A stretch of DNA of 39,611 bases from Geodermatophilus sp. YIM 151500 (GCF_025716945.1 NZ_JAOVZT010000007.1:80357-119967), one strand, 5' to 3'; positions 7,910 through 16,224 are shown, counted from the stretch's first letter. Notes: generated from the sequence alone by a model not told the origin. Numbers and translations: made by a program.

Positions 7910-8673
7910 CGGCGGGCCCCGCCCCCGCTCCTCACGCGTCGCCGGCGCGGCGCTCGCGGGTCCGCGTCGCCGTCCTCCTGGTCAGCGCCGTCATCGGGGT
8001 CGCGGTGCTGCTCTGGGGCGGCGACCGGCTGGCCCGCGACGTGGCCGAACGGCTGGTGGCGCGGGAGGTGCAGCGGGTCACCGGCACCTTCGCCACACCG
8101 CAGGTGCAGGTGCACGGTGCGTCGTTCCTGCTGCAGGCGGTGCGCGGCCGGTACGACCGGGTCGACGTCACGGCGCGGGGCCTGTCGAGCGGGGCGCTGC
8201 GGCTGGACCGGGTGGAGGCGACGCTGACCGGCGTCCGGGTGCCCTTCCGCGACCTGCTGCTGCGCGACCCCGACGTCCTGGTCGTCGAGGAGACGGTGGA
8301 GCGCGCGCTGCTGAGCTACCCCGATCTCAACCGCTACCTGCAGTTCACCAGCCGCCCGTACACGGTGCGCCCCGCGGACGACCCCGCGGAGGTGGAGATC
8401 ACCGGCACGGTGCAGGTCCTCGGGCGGAACTACGACGCCACGGTCGATGCCGGGCTCGGCGCCGAGGGCGGCGCGCTGACCGTCACGCCCAGCCGGGTCG
8501 ACACCGGATCCGACCTCGACGCGGCCGCCGAGCTGCTGCTCGGCGAGCGCTTCACGTTCCTCGTGCCGCTGGACCCGCTGCCGTTCGGCCAGGTGGTCAC
8601 CGACGTGGCCGTCGAGGAGGATGGCGTCCTGGTCCGCGCGGCCGGCGAGGACGTCGTCGTCGAGCTGCCCTGA
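7906..8673 (+). CDS. LmeA-like DUF2993 phospholipid-binding protein
   Basis: A 255-residue protein with a short cytoplasmic N-terminus, one membrane anchor (about residues 21-43) and an extracytoplasmic DUF2993 domain. The ARDVAERLVAREVQRVTG helix followed by alternating beta-strands, including L-R-L-D-R-V-E-A-T-L-T-G-V-R-V-P, is characteristic. Mycobacterial LmeA binds phospholipids and affects lipomannan elongation and MmpL3 maintenance. The 4-nt overlap with the MMPL gene strongly implies a shared pathway, probably transfer of lipid between the transporter and the envelope. The cargo cannot be told from sequence. Confidence 0.85.
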   Translation: MTAGPAPAPHASPARRSRVRVAVLLVSAVIGVAVLLWGGDRLARDVAERLVAREVQRVTGTFATPQVQVHGASFLLQAVRGRYDRVDVTARGLSSGALRLDRVEATLTGVRVPFRDLLLRDPDVLVVEETVERALLSYPDLNRYLQFTSRPYTVRPADDPAEVEITGTVQVLGRNYDATVDAGLGAEGGALTVTPSRVDTGSDLDAAAELLLGERFTFLVPLDPLPFGQVVTDVAVEEDGVLVRAAGEDVVVELP

Positions 8674-8709
8674 CCCGCCGCCGCGTCGGTGACGGCCTTC
8701 ACCGACGGG

Positions 8710-9432
8710 TCAGGGGGGTGGGGGGTTGACCGGGTCGCGGTCCCACGCGGTCGAGTCGTCGGGCCGGGCGGGCAGCGCCTCCAGAGCGGGCTCGGCGAGC
8801 ACGGCGGCGATGCACGCGGCGGTGCCCCCGACGTAGGTGCTCATGCAGTCGAGGTCGGTGACGACGCACCAGGCCCGGTCGGCCGGCCACCACAGGTTCG
8901 CGCTCTGCTCGTGCGGCTCGGGGGCGAGATTGCGGACGGCGTCGCGCACGCTGCCGCGGACCAGGACGGCGTCGCGCCCGCCGGCCAGCGCCAGCTGCGG
9001 GGCGCCGGCGAGGTCGGGCCCGTCGTAGGCGGAGCCGGACCGGCCGAACCAGCAGTGCTCCGGCGTGGTGGTGCGACCGGCGAGCACCGACGCCAGCGCG
9101 GCGGCCGCCTCGACGGGGAGGTGGCCCTCGGCCGGCGCGCCGTCCCACACCGGGGGCTGGCTGTCCGACGAGAGGTACTCGAGTCCGCCGGTCAGCGCCG
9201 CCCACTGCGCCTGCGGGTGGACGACGGTGCCGTTGTGGGCCGCGACGTCGGCCCAGCGGACGGGCAGGTCGTCGTCCCCGGCGTAGCGGTAGGCGGGGTG
9301 CAGCACCCGGGCGTAGGCCTCGAAGACGGACGGGACCAGGCCGGCGACGGTGCCGGGGCGCCCGGTGCGGCCGTCGGCGATCCAGACGCCGGGGGAGACG
9401 TCGTCCTCGACGGGGAGGCCGCCCAGGTGCAC
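8710..9432 (-). CDS. Conserved actinobacterial protein of unknown function
   Basis: A 240-residue soluble protein with no signal peptide and no function I recognise. It contains many Trp and Asp residues and a C-terminal segment of the form V-V-T-D-L-D-C-M-S-T-Y-V-G-G, which is often conserved in unassigned actinobacterial proteins of this size. GTG 9432 was chosen because GGGGAGGT lies 5 nt before it; a longer reading from 9633 would run through the structured intergenic region. It converges with the LmeA-like gene (36 bp apart) and is transcribed away from nhaA, from which 323 bp separate it. Confidence 0.65.
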   Translation of the reverse strand: MHLGGLPVEDDVSPGVWIADGRTGRPGTVAGLVPSVFEAYARVLHPAYRYAGDDDLPVRWADVAAHNGTVVHPQAQWAALTGGLEYLSSDSQPPVWDGAPAEGHLPVEAAAALASVLAGRTTTPEHCWFGRSGSAYDGPDLAGAPQLALAGGRDAVLVRGSVRDAVRNLAPEPHEQSANLWWPADRAWCVVTDLDCMSTYVGGTAACIAAVLAEPALEALPARPDDSTAWDRDPVNPPPP

Positions 9433-9755
9433 GGCACCTCCCCGGAGAACGGACAACCCCCGGGCTGCTCCGCGGCGCCCTGCCCCGAGGTCGGGGGAGC
9501 TGCACGCGGGCCGGCTGGACAAATGCCGGCGGCCCGGGGGTCGGGTGACTGTCCGGTTCTCGCTCGCCGCCGTACGACGGACGGGCGATCTGCCGTCGTC
9601 CAGGTCATCAGACGACCTGGACGGGCGGCCCATCTGGACGGCGGCTAGCGGACAGCCACCTCACGAGTCCGATAAGCGTGCAAAGTTCGGACCACCTCCT
9701 CTCTCGTGTACCGCGACCGTACGTCCCCCGGACGGAGGACGGCAACGCGACACGT
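9433..9755. other. 323-bp intergenic region upstream of the unknown gene and downstream of nhaA
   Basis: No ORF with plausible coding character is seen. It holds the perfect hairpin 9597-9623 and a relatively AT-rich patch near 9670-9690 that could hold a minus-strand promoter, although no convincing -35/-10 pair was found. It matches no riboswitch class I can recognise. Confidence 0.5.
9597..9623. terminator. Hairpin downstream of nhaA
   Basis: A perfect 10-bp inverted repeat CGTCCAGGTC / GACCTGGACG with a 7-nt loop lies about 130 nt after the nhaA stop (minus-strand sense). It may be the nhaA terminator, or a leader hairpin of the next minus-strand gene. Confidence 0.45.
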
Positions 9756-11063
9756 TCAGCCGTCGGCGGACGGCCGCTGGTACACGTCGGGGATGTCGTC
9801 GCGGTTGGCGTCGATCTGCTCCTCCTCCCAGATGAGCCGGTAGCGCCGGTTGCGGAGCCGCAGCAGGACGGTGGCGACCAGGGCGGCCAGCAGCGTGCCG
9901 GTCAGGATGCCCACCTTGGCGACCTCGTCGGCCTCCGAGCCCGCGCCGAAGGCGAGCTCGGCGATGAGCAGCGAGACGGTGAACCCGATGCCGCCGAGCA
10001 GCGACAGGCCCAGCACGTCGGGCCAGCCCAGCTCCGGGTTGAGCTCGGCGCGGGTGAACCGCTGCACCAGCCAGGTGGCGCCGCAGATGCCGATCGCCTT
10101 GCCGACGACGAGCCCGACCATGATCCCGACGGCGATGCTGTCCGACAGCGCCGTCCCGAGGCCGGACAGGCCGCCCACGGTGACCCCGGCGGAGAAGAAC
10201 GCGAACACCGGCACGGCGAAGCCCGCCGAGACCGGCCGGATGCGGTGCTCGAAGTGCTCGGCCAGGCCCTTGCCCTCGCCGCCGTCGCGGCGCCGGACGG
10301 GCACGGTGAAGGCGAGCAGGACGCCGGCGACCGTGGCGTGCACGCCCGACTCGTGCATGAGCACCCAGGTGACCACCGCCAGCGGGATCAGCAGCCACCA
10401 GTGGCGGACCCGCTTCTGCACCAGGAACCCGAAGAGGGCCAGGGGCACGAGGGTGAGCAGCAGCGGGACGACCGACAGCTCCGACGTGTAGAAGATCGCG
10501 ATCACCACGATCGCGAGCAGGTCGTCGACCACGGCGAGGGTGAGCAGGAAGATGCGCAGCGCGGCCGGCAGGTGCGTGCTGACCACGGCGAGGACGGCGA
10601 GGGCGAAGGCGATGTCGGTCGCCGAGGGGATCGCCCAGCCGGCGAGGACGCCCTCCCGCTCGCTGCCCAGGTTGATCGCCGTGTAGAAGATCGCCGGCGC
10701 GACCATGCCGCCGACCGCGGCGGCGATGGGCAGCGCCGCCTTGCGCGGATCGCGGAGGTCACCGGCGACGAACTCGCGCTTGAGCTCCAGGCCGGCGACG
10801 AAGAAGAAGATGGCGAGCAGCCCGTCGGCGGCCCAGGTGGCCAGCGACAGGTCCAGGTGCAGCGCCGCCGGCCCGATCCGCACCTCGCGCAGCGCGTCGT
10901 ACGCCCCGGACCACGGGGAGTTGGCCCAGACCAGCGCGATCACCGCGCCGGCGATGAGGAGGGTCCCGCCGACCGTCTCCTGCCGGAGGATGTCGGCGAT
11001 GCGCCGGGTCTCGGTCCACGACCCGCGGCCGAGCAGGCGGTTCGGGTACGGCGGCTTGGTCAC
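9756..11063 (-). CDS. nhaA: Na+/H+ antiporter NhaA
   Basis: A 435-residue integral membrane protein that exchanges sodium for protons for pH and salt homeostasis. It shows the NhaA fold with about twelve helices. The ion-binding pair is D180-D181 in [11 protein letters not shown], matching D163-D164 of the E. coli protein, and D150 in [10 protein letters not shown] corresponds to D133. GLELKREF near 91 and VVGKAIGI near 325 are also family-typical. The C-terminus extends about 40 residues past the last helix as a charged tail. GTG 11063 is the best start. It lies 70 bp downstream of the pabC-like gene on the same strand, so the two may be co-transcribed. Confidence 0.93.
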   Translation of the reverse strand: MTKPPYPNRLLGRGSWTETRRIADILRQETVGGTLLIAGAVIALVWANSPWSGAYDALREVRIGPAALHLDLSLATWAADGLLAIFFFVAGLELKREFVAGDLRDPRKAALPIAAAVGGMVAPAIFYTAINLGSEREGVLAGWAIPSATDIAFALAVLAVVSTHLPAALRIFLLTLAVVDDLLAIVVIAIFYTSELSVVPLLLTLVPLALFGFLVQKRVRHWWLLIPLAVVTWVLMHESGVHATVAGVLLAFTVPVRRRDGGEGKGLAEHFEHRIRPVSAGFAVPVFAFFSAGVTVGGLSGLGTALSDSIAVGIMVGLVVGKAIGICGATWLVQRFTRAELNPELGWPDVLGLSLLGGIGFTVSLLIAELAFGAGSEADEVAKVGILTGTLLAALVATVLLRLRNRRYRLIWEEEQIDANRDDIPDVYQRPSADG

Positions 11064-11133
11064 GGGCGGCTCCGTCGTCAGGGGTCACGAAGGGGACTGC
11101 CGACCAGACTTCCCGGCGCACCTGCCGCCGAGG

Positions 11134-11982
11134 CTACCGGGCCAGCAGGTCGCGCACCTGCCCGGTCAGGCCGTCGTCGCCGCGGGCGACGCCGTCGAGC
11201 GTGTGCACCCGGGCGACCCCGCGGACGCCGGAGACCAGCCACACCGCGTCGGCGGCGTGCAGGTCGTCGACGGTGCCGTGAGCCACGCGCGTCGGCCGGC
11301 CGGCCTCGGCGGCGCGGGCGAACAGCCGCGCCTGCGTCGTGCCGGGGAGGATGCCGGTGTCCGGCGGTGGCGTGCGCAGCTCGCCGTCCACGGCCCAGAC
11401 GACGCTGGAGGTCGGGGCCTCCAGCAGCCGGCCCTCCAGCGAGGTGAGGACGGCGTCGTCGGCGCCCAGTCCGTGCGCGTGGCGCAGCGCGGCCATGTTG
11501 ACCGCGTAGGACAGCGTCTTGGCGCCGCCGAGCAGCCAGGGCGCGGTGGTCCGGAAGTCGGCCGGCACGCCGAGGCCCAGGCTGACGACGGAGATCCCCT
11601 CGGCCCGCTGGCGCAGCACCTCGGCGGGGACGGGGGAGAGCAGCGCGAGCGCCGTCGGGGGCGTGCCGTCGCCGAGGCCCCGGGTCAGGAACAGCCGGAC
11701 GACGCCCTCCGTGCCGGCGTCCCACCCGGCGAGGACGGCGTCGACGAGCGCCCGCCAGGCCGGCTCACCGGGGTCGGTCAGCGCGAGGGCGGCGGCCGAG
11801 CGCGCCAGCCGGGCCAGGTGCGCGGCCAGGTGGGGGGCCCGGCCCTCGCGGACCGACACCGACTCGAAGACGCCGTCGCCCCGGCCCAGTCCCGCGTCGA
11901 AGGCGGTGACCACCGGCCGGTCACCCGGCACGACGTCCACCCCGCCGTCGGTCCACACCGCCACCCGCCGCAGGTCCGTCAC
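11134..11982 (-). CDS. pabC: Class IV aminotransferase, probable 4-amino-4-deoxychorismate lyase
   Basis: A 282-residue fold-type IV PLP enzyme. GRGDGVFESVSVREG near residues 34-48 and the PLP lysine K155 in LLGGAKTLSYA are diagnostic, as is the LEGRLLEAPTSSVVW segment. Most such stand-alone short proteins are PabC, which splits aminodeoxychorismate into p-aminobenzoate and pyruvate for folate; a branched-chain or D-amino-acid transaminase is the alternative. GTG 11982 fits the family start, and the longer same-frame reading runs antisense through the Fur-family gene. A YgfZ folate-binding protein is encoded nearby on the other strand, a pairing also seen in M. tuberculosis Rv0811c/Rv0812. 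Confidence 0.82.
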   Translation of the reverse strand: MTDLRRVAVWTDGGVDVVPGDRPVVTAFDAGLGRGDGVFESVSVREGRAPHLAAHLARLARSAAALALTDPGEPAWRALVDAVLAGWDAGTEGVVRLFLTRGLGDGTPPTALALLSPVPAEVLRQRAEGISVVSLGLGVPADFRTTAPWLLGGAKTLSYAVNMAALRHAHGLGADDAVLTSLEGRLLEAPTSSVVWAVDGELRTPPPDTGILPGTTQARLFARAAEAGRPTRVAHGTVDDLHAADAVWLVSGVRGVARVHTLDGVARGDDGLTGQVRDLLAR

Positions 11983-12100
11983 GGGCGCCAGCCTGCCGCA
12001 CCGCCCGCCCCGGACGGGGAGCCGGGCACCGGGGCGGCCGCACCGCCGGGAGCCGGGACGGCGCGCTGCGCTCCACCGCCGGGCGCGCGCGGCGCGGGCA

Positions 12101-12106
12101 TAGGCT
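12101..12106 (+). promoter_or_regulatory. Probable -10 of the fur-ygfZ-BKACE-rsiG operon
   Basis: TAGGCT lies 6 nt before GTG 12113 with no ribosome-binding site, which predicts a leaderless mRNA. Confidence 0.5.
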
Positions 12107-12112
12107 CGGCAG

Positions 12113-12574
12113 GTGCGTTCCGACCCGGTGCCCGGGCCCCCGCTGGCCGAGCGGCTGCGGGCGCGCGGGATGCGGCTGACCCCGCAGCGCCAGCAGGTGC
12201 TGGCGGCCGTCGCCGCCTTGGAGCACGCCACCCCCGAGACCATCGCCGGGCGGCTGCGCGACCAGGCCGGCCCGGACGGCGCGGCGCCCGACACCTCCAC
12301 CGTGTACCGCACGCTCGAGCTGCTCGAGCGGCTCGGTCTGGTGTGGCACACCCACCTCGGCAAGGGGGCGCCGGTCTATCACGCTGCCGGTCAGCGGCAC
12401 CTGCACGTCGCCTGCGCCACCTGCGGCGCGGTCACCTCGGTGGACCCCACGTTGCTCGACGGCGCGGCGGAACGCCTGGCCGCCGATCTCGGTTTCACCG
12501 TCGACGTGGGGCACGTGGCGCTGTCGGGCACGTGCCGCGACTGCCGCGAGCGAGCCGGAACGGAGACTCCATGA
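12113..12574 (+). CDS. Fur family metalloregulator, Zur-like
   Basis: A 153-residue repressor. The winged helix (about residues 12-85) includes R-L-T-P-Q-R-Q-Q-V-L and T-S-T-V-Y-R-T-L-E-L-L. The dimerisation domain carries both structural zinc pairs, C101-A-T-C104 and C141-R-D-C144, and HLHVAC with regulatory histidines. Fur, Zur and PerR cannot be separated with certainty, but the length and motifs resemble Zur of actinobacteria. The start is fixed by the leaderless -10 at 12101. Its stop overlaps the ygfZ start as ATGA. No inverted repeat of Fur-box type stands out in its own 130-bp upstream region. Confidence 0.87.
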   Translation: MRSDPVPGPPLAERLRARGMRLTPQRQQVLAAVAALEHATPETIAGRLRDQAGPDGAAPDTSTVYRTLELLERLGLVWHTHLGKGAPVYHAAGQRHLHVACATCGAVTSVDPTLLDGAAERLAADLGFTVDVGHVALSGTCRDCRERAGTETP

Positions 12575-13671
12575 GCACCGCCGTCCTGTCGGGCCTGCCG
12601 GGTGCGGTCGTCCCGGAGGGGGGCACCGTCGCGGCGCACCACGGCGACCCGCTGCGGGAGCAGCGGACGCTCGCCGAGGCCGCCGGGCTGGTCGACCGCA
12701 GCGACCGCGACGTGATCGCCGTCCCCGGCCCGGACCGGCTGACCTGGCTGCACAGCCTGACCACCCAGCACCTCGAGCAGCTCGCCGACGGCAGCGGGAC
12801 CGAGGCGCTCGTGCTCTCGCCGCACGGGCACGTGGAGCACCACCTCGTCCTCGCCGACCTCGACGGCACCACCTGGGTCGACGTCGAGCCGGGCACCGGC
12901 GAGGGGCTGCTCGCCTTCCTCGACCGGATGCGCTTCCTGCTCCGCGTCGAGCCGGCCCTGGTCACCGCCGACCGCGCGCTGCTCACCCTCGCCGGCCCGC
13001 GGGCCGCCGCGGTCCTCGACGACGCCGGCCTGCCGGCGCCGGAGGCCGCCTGGCAGGTGGGTTCCGCACCGGGTGGCTGGGTGCGCCGCATGCCGGGGCT
13101 CGAGGACGGCGTCCCCGAGTTCGACCTGCTGGTCGCGCGCGGCGACGCCGGCGAGGCGGCCGCCCGGTTGCTGGCCGCCGGGGCCGTGCCCGCCGGGCTC
13201 GACGCCTACGAGGCGCTGCGGGTCGCCGCCCGCCGTCCGCGCGCCGGCGTGGACACCGACCACCGCACCATCCCCAACGAGCTGGGCTGGCTGCGGACCG
13301 CCGTCCACCTGGACAAGGGCTGCTACCGCGGCCAGGAGACCGTCGCCCGGGTGCACAACCTCGGCCGCCCGCCGCGCCGCCTGGTCCTCCTGCACCTCGA
13401 CGGGCTGGCCGAGGAGCTGCCCGCACCGGGCACCCCGGTGCTCGCCGGCGCGCGGGAGGTGGGCCGCGCCGGCTCCGTCGTGCGCCACCACGAGCTCGGC
13501 GTGGTCGCCCTGGCGCTGGTCAAGCAGTCGGTGGCGGTCGACGCGGCGCTCACGGTCGGCGGGGCGGCCGCGGCGATCGATCCGGACGACGCGTCAGAGC
13601 GCCTGGACGACACCCGGGCGGCGGCCCGCGACCGCGTGCGGGCGGTCCGGTCTGCGACCATCCCCCGGTGA
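12571..13671 (+). CDS. ygfZ: Folate-binding protein YgfZ (GcvT-like)
   Basis: A 366-residue protein related to the glycine-cleavage T protein. The YgfZ signature is at K249-G-C-Y-R-G-Q-E, whose cysteine is required in the E. coli protein. YgfZ uses folate to support assembly or repair of certain Fe-S enzymes, including MiaB-type enzymes. ATG 12571 overlaps the Fur stop; the long same-frame reading that begins near 10705 is an antisense shadow of nhaA and pabC. Association with a metalloregulator and a nearby pABA-producing enzyme fits a link between metal status, folate and Fe-S protein maintenance. Confidence 0.9.
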   Translation: MSTAVLSGLPGAVVPEGGTVAAHHGDPLREQRTLAEAAGLVDRSDRDVIAVPGPDRLTWLHSLTTQHLEQLADGSGTEALVLSPHGHVEHHLVLADLDGTTWVDVEPGTGEGLLAFLDRMRFLLRVEPALVTADRALLTLAGPRAAAVLDDAGLPAPEAAWQVGSAPGGWVRRMPGLEDGVPEFDLLVARGDAGEAAARLLAAGAVPAGLDAYEALRVAARRPRAGVDTDHRTIPNELGWLRTAVHLDKGCYRGQETVARVHNLGRPPRRLVLLHLDGLAEELPAPGTPVLAGAREVGRAGSVVRHHELGVVALALVKQSVAVDAALTVGGAAAAIDPDDASERLDDTRAAARDRVRAVRSATIPR

Positions 13672-13690
13672 ACCGAGCCAGGACCGCGCG

Positions 13691-14542
13691 GTGACCTCCG
13701 GCACCCTCATCACGCTCGCGCCGACCGGGGCGGAATCGGCGAAGGCGGACGTGCCCGCGCTGCCGGTGACCGTCGAGGAGGTGGTCGCCACCGCCCGGGA
13801 CTGCCAGGCGCTCGGGGCCTCGGTCGTCCACCTCCACGTCCGCGACGCCGAGACCCGGCCCACGCTCGACCTCGGCCGGGTGCGCGAGGTGGTCGCCGCC
13901 GTCCGCGAGTCGACCGACCTGGTCGTGCAGCTGTCGACCGGTGGAGCGGTCACCGACCCGTACGACCAGCGGCTGGCCGTGCTCGACGCGGAGCCCGACG
14001 CCGCCTCCCTCACGCTCGGCACGGTGAACTTCGGCCGCGACGTCTTCAGCAACCCGTGGGACCTCATCGTCGAGCTGCACACGCAGATGCAGCAGCGCGG
14101 GGTCGTGCCGGAGTACGAGGTCTTCGACCTCGGCCACCTGGCCACGCTGCACCGGCTGCTGGACCGGCACGGCCCGCCGCACGGCGGGCACGTGCACGTC
14201 GACCTGGTGATGGGGGTGCCCGGCGGCATGCCCGGCACGACCCAGGCGCTGACCGCCTGCCTGCCGCAGCTGCCCGCCGGCGCCACCTTCGCCGCGACCG
14301 GGGTGGGCCGGACGTCGCTGCCGGTCATGCTCGCCGCCCTCTCGGCCGGCGGCCACCTGCGCGTGGGTATGGAGGACACGCTCACCTACGCCCCCGGCGA
14401 GCCGGTGCGCGACAACGCCCAGCTGGTCGCGCGGGCGGCCGGCCTGGCCCGCATCGCGCAGCGGCCGCCGCTGCCCCCCGCCGAGGCGCGCTCGCTGCTC
14501 GGCATCGCCGCTGCTCCGACGACCGTGGAGGCCACCCCGTGA
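13691..14542 (+). CDS. BKACE family beta-keto acid cleavage enzyme (DUF849)
   Basis: A 283-residue TIM-barrel enzyme of the 3-keto-5-aminohexanoate cleavage (Kce/BKACE) family, which condenses a beta-keto acid with acetyl-CoA to give acetoacetate and a new CoA ester. The zinc ligands H47 and H49 lie in V-V-H-L-H-V-R-D, the third ligand E228 in V-G-M-E-D, and the early E15 in APTGAE is conserved. Specificity is carried by residues I cannot assign to a BKACE subgroup. GTG 13691 begins 20 nt after ygfZ. The stop overlaps the next gene as GTGA. Confidence 0.88.
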   Translation: MTSGTLITLAPTGAESAKADVPALPVTVEEVVATARDCQALGASVVHLHVRDAETRPTLDLGRVREVVAAVRESTDLVVQLSTGGAVTDPYDQRLAVLDAEPDAASLTLGTVNFGRDVFSNPWDLIVELHTQMQQRGVVPEYEVFDLGHLATLHRLLDRHGPPHGGHVHVDLVMGVPGGMPGTTQALTACLPQLPAGATFAATGVGRTSLPVMLAALSAGGHLRVGMEDTLTYAPGEPVRDNAQLVARAAGLARIAQRPPLPPAEARSLLGIAAAPTTVEATP

Positions 14543-15093
14543 CCCCGAAGACGCCCGCCGGCGGCGCCGCCGTCGACGCCCTGCTCGAGCCCGCCTTCCT
14601 GGAGCGGGCCACGTCCGCCCCGATGACCGAGGTGCGGCGGCTGCGGCGGCAGGCCGAGCAGGAGGAGGTCAACCTCTCCTACACCCGGCGGCTGCTGCAG
14701 GGCCGGCTCGACATCGTGCGCCGCGAGCTGCAGCGCCGCGCCGAGCACGACGGCCGCTCGCTGGTCGACCTGCTGCCGGAGATCCTGGCCGAGAAGGGCC
14801 GGGGACCGGCGCACGGGCTGGGCCGGCACCAGACCGTCCAGCCGCACGCGCCCGACGAGTACGAGGCGTGGGTCAACGGCCTGGCGCCGGGCGTGGACCT
14901 GTCGGCCGTCACCGACCTGTCCGACGACAAGCTCGAACGGGCCGCCCGCGCGCTGGCCGACGCCGAGAGCGACCTGTCCGAACGGCGCCGCGGCGTCCAG
15001 CAGGTGATGGACACCCTGGCCGGCGAGCTGGCCCGCCGCTACCGCGACGGCGAGGCCGACGTCGCCGCGCTGCTCGCCGACGAGGGCCGGTGA
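14539..15093 (+). CDS. rsiG: RsiG-type cyclic-di-GMP-binding anti-sigma factor
   Basis: A 184-residue, largely helical protein. Residues 43-58 read E-V-N-L-S-Y-T-R-R-L-L-Q-G-R-L-D and residues 143-158 read E-S-D-L-S-E-R-R-R-G-V-Q-Q-V-M-D. Both fit E-x3-S-x2-R-x3-Q-x3-D exactly, the cyclic-di-GMP-binding motif of the two antiparallel helices in Streptomyces RsiG. RsiG loaded with c-di-GMP holds the sigma factor WhiG inactive. The central part (about 70-130) is polar with an AWVNGL segment. No WhiG gene is in the window. GTG 14539 overlaps the BKACE stop, so it is translated last in the fur operon. The assignment rests on motif and topology, and the sigma partner is inferred. Confidence 0.85.
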   Translation: MTPKTPAGGAAVDALLEPAFLERATSAPMTEVRRLRRQAEQEEVNLSYTRRLLQGRLDIVRRELQRRAEHDGRSLVDLLPEILAEKGRGPAHGLGRHQTVQPHAPDEYEAWVNGLAPGVDLSAVTDLSDDKLERAARALADAESDLSERRRGVQQVMDTLAGELARRYRDGEADVAALLADEGR

Positions 15094-15102
15094 CGGAAGG
15101 CC

Positions 15103-15150
15103 CCCCGCCTCCCACAGCTCGCGGGCTCGCGGTGGGCCCCTGCGGCGGGG
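15103..15150. terminator. Possible imperfect terminator after rsiG
   Basis: CCCCGCC (15103-15109) can pair with GGCGGGG (15144-15150), enclosing CCCAC/GTGGG (15111-15115 with 15132-15136). Bulges make it weaker than the other hairpins here. Confidence 0.35.
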
Positions 15151-15181
15151 CCGGGCCCAGGGCGGCTCCGGTGGGACCTCG

Positions 15182-16180
15182 ATGAGTGGTCGTTCGATCA
15201 CGTCACCGTGGCCGGACAACCCGGTGCTCGTCGAGGTGTGGCGGTCCGGCTTCCTGGAGTCGGTGCACCGCGGCGCGCTGGTGGTGCTCGACGCCGACGG
15301 CGGCCCGCTCGCCGCGCACGGCGCGGTCGACCGCCCGGTGCTGCCGCGCTCGTCGAACAAGCCGGTGCAGGCCACCGCGCTGCTGGCGGTGGGGTGGTCG
15401 CCCCGCTCCGGCGAGGAGCTGGCCATCGGCGCCGGCTCCCACAGCGGCGAGGACGGCCACCGCGACCTCGCCGCGGCGATGCTGGCCGGGGCCGGTCTCG
15501 GGCGCGACGACCTGGGCTGCCCGCCGGCCCTGCCCATGCACGAGCCGACCTGGGCGCGCTGGCTGGCCGACGGCCGGCCGCCCGAGCGGCTGGCGATGAA
15601 CTGCTCGGGCAAGCACGCGGCGATGCTGTCGGCCTGCGTGGCCGCCGGGTGGCCGACCGAGGGCTACCTCGACCGCGACCACCCGCTGCAGCTGGCGGTG
15701 GAGGCGCGGCTGGCCGAGGCGGCCGGCGAGCCGGTGACCGCGGTCGTCGTCGACGGCTGCGGTGCGCCGCAGCACGCCCTGTCGTTGACCGGCCTGGCGC
15801 GGGGCGTGCTCGGCCTGGTCGGCGCGGCCCCGGGGAGCCGCGACCGGGCGGTCGCCGACGCCATGCGCACGCACCCCTGGTTCGTCGCCGGCACCGACCG
15901 GGACGACACGGAGCTGATGCGCGCCGTCCCCGGCCTGCTGGTGAAGGGCGGTGCCGACGGCGTCCACGTCGCCGCGCTGCCTGGTGCGGGAGCGGTCGCG
16001 CTCAAGCTCGACGACGGCGGCGACCGGGGCCGCACCCCGGCGCTGGCTGCCGCGCTGCTCTCCCTCGGCGTGCCGGCCGGGGCGCTCTCCCCGTGGTCGC
16101 TCGCCCCGGTGCCCGGCGGGGACGGCGTCGTCGGGCAGGTGCGCGCGTCGGCGTCCCTGTCGGCGGCCCTGGGTCGCTGA
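15182..16180 (+). CDS. L-asparaginase II family protein
   Basis: A 332-residue protein of the PF06089 asparaginase family (thermolabile type, unlike the E. coli AnsA/AnsB fold). Typical segments are V-W-R-S-G-F-L-E-S-V-H-R-G near residue 20, R-S-S-N-K-P-V-Q-A, G-S-H-S-G-E-D-G-H, M-N-C-S-G-K-H-A-A-M-L and V-D-G-C-G-A-P. It should hydrolyse asparagine to aspartate and ammonia in the cytoplasm; no signal peptide is seen. The 88 bp before it can fold, so it may have its own promoter, though none is convincing. A hairpin directly follows the stop. Confidence 0.87.
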   Translation: MSGRSITSPWPDNPVLVEVWRSGFLESVHRGALVVLDADGGPLAAHGAVDRPVLPRSSNKPVQATALLAVGWSPRSGEELAIGAGSHSGEDGHRDLAAAMLAGAGLGRDDLGCPPALPMHEPTWARWLADGRPPERLAMNCSGKHAAMLSACVAAGWPTEGYLDRDHPLQLAVEARLAEAAGEPVTAVVVDGCGAPQHALSLTGLARGVLGLVGAAPGSRDRAVADAMRTHPWFVAGTDRDDTELMRAVPGLLVKGGADGVHVAALPGAGAVALKLDDGGDRGRTPALAAALLSLGVPAGALSPWSLAPVPGGDGVVGQVRASASLSAALGR

Positions 16181-16181
16181 C

Positions 16182-16219
16182 CGGCCCGGACGCCGGTGAC
16201 CGGAGTCACCGCCGGGCCG
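16182..16219. terminator. Terminator hairpin after asparaginase
   Basis: CGGCCCGG (16182-16189) pairs with CCGGGCCG (16212-16219) and an inner CGGTGAC/GTCACCG stem closes a CGGA tetraloop, with a 4-nt bulge on the left arm. It ends 5 bp before the xre operator. Confidence 0.6.
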
Positions 16220-16224
16220 CCCCC

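Noticed and set aside
9597-9623. Riboswitch upstream of the unknown gene
   Set aside because: A single hairpin without any recognisable riboswitch core; recorded only as a terminator or structured leader.
10705-12570. Long open reading in the ygfZ frame extending far upstream of 12571
   Set aside because: It runs antisense through nhaA and the pabC-like gene with Arg/Gly-rich shadow composition; the ATGA overlap with fur marks the real start.
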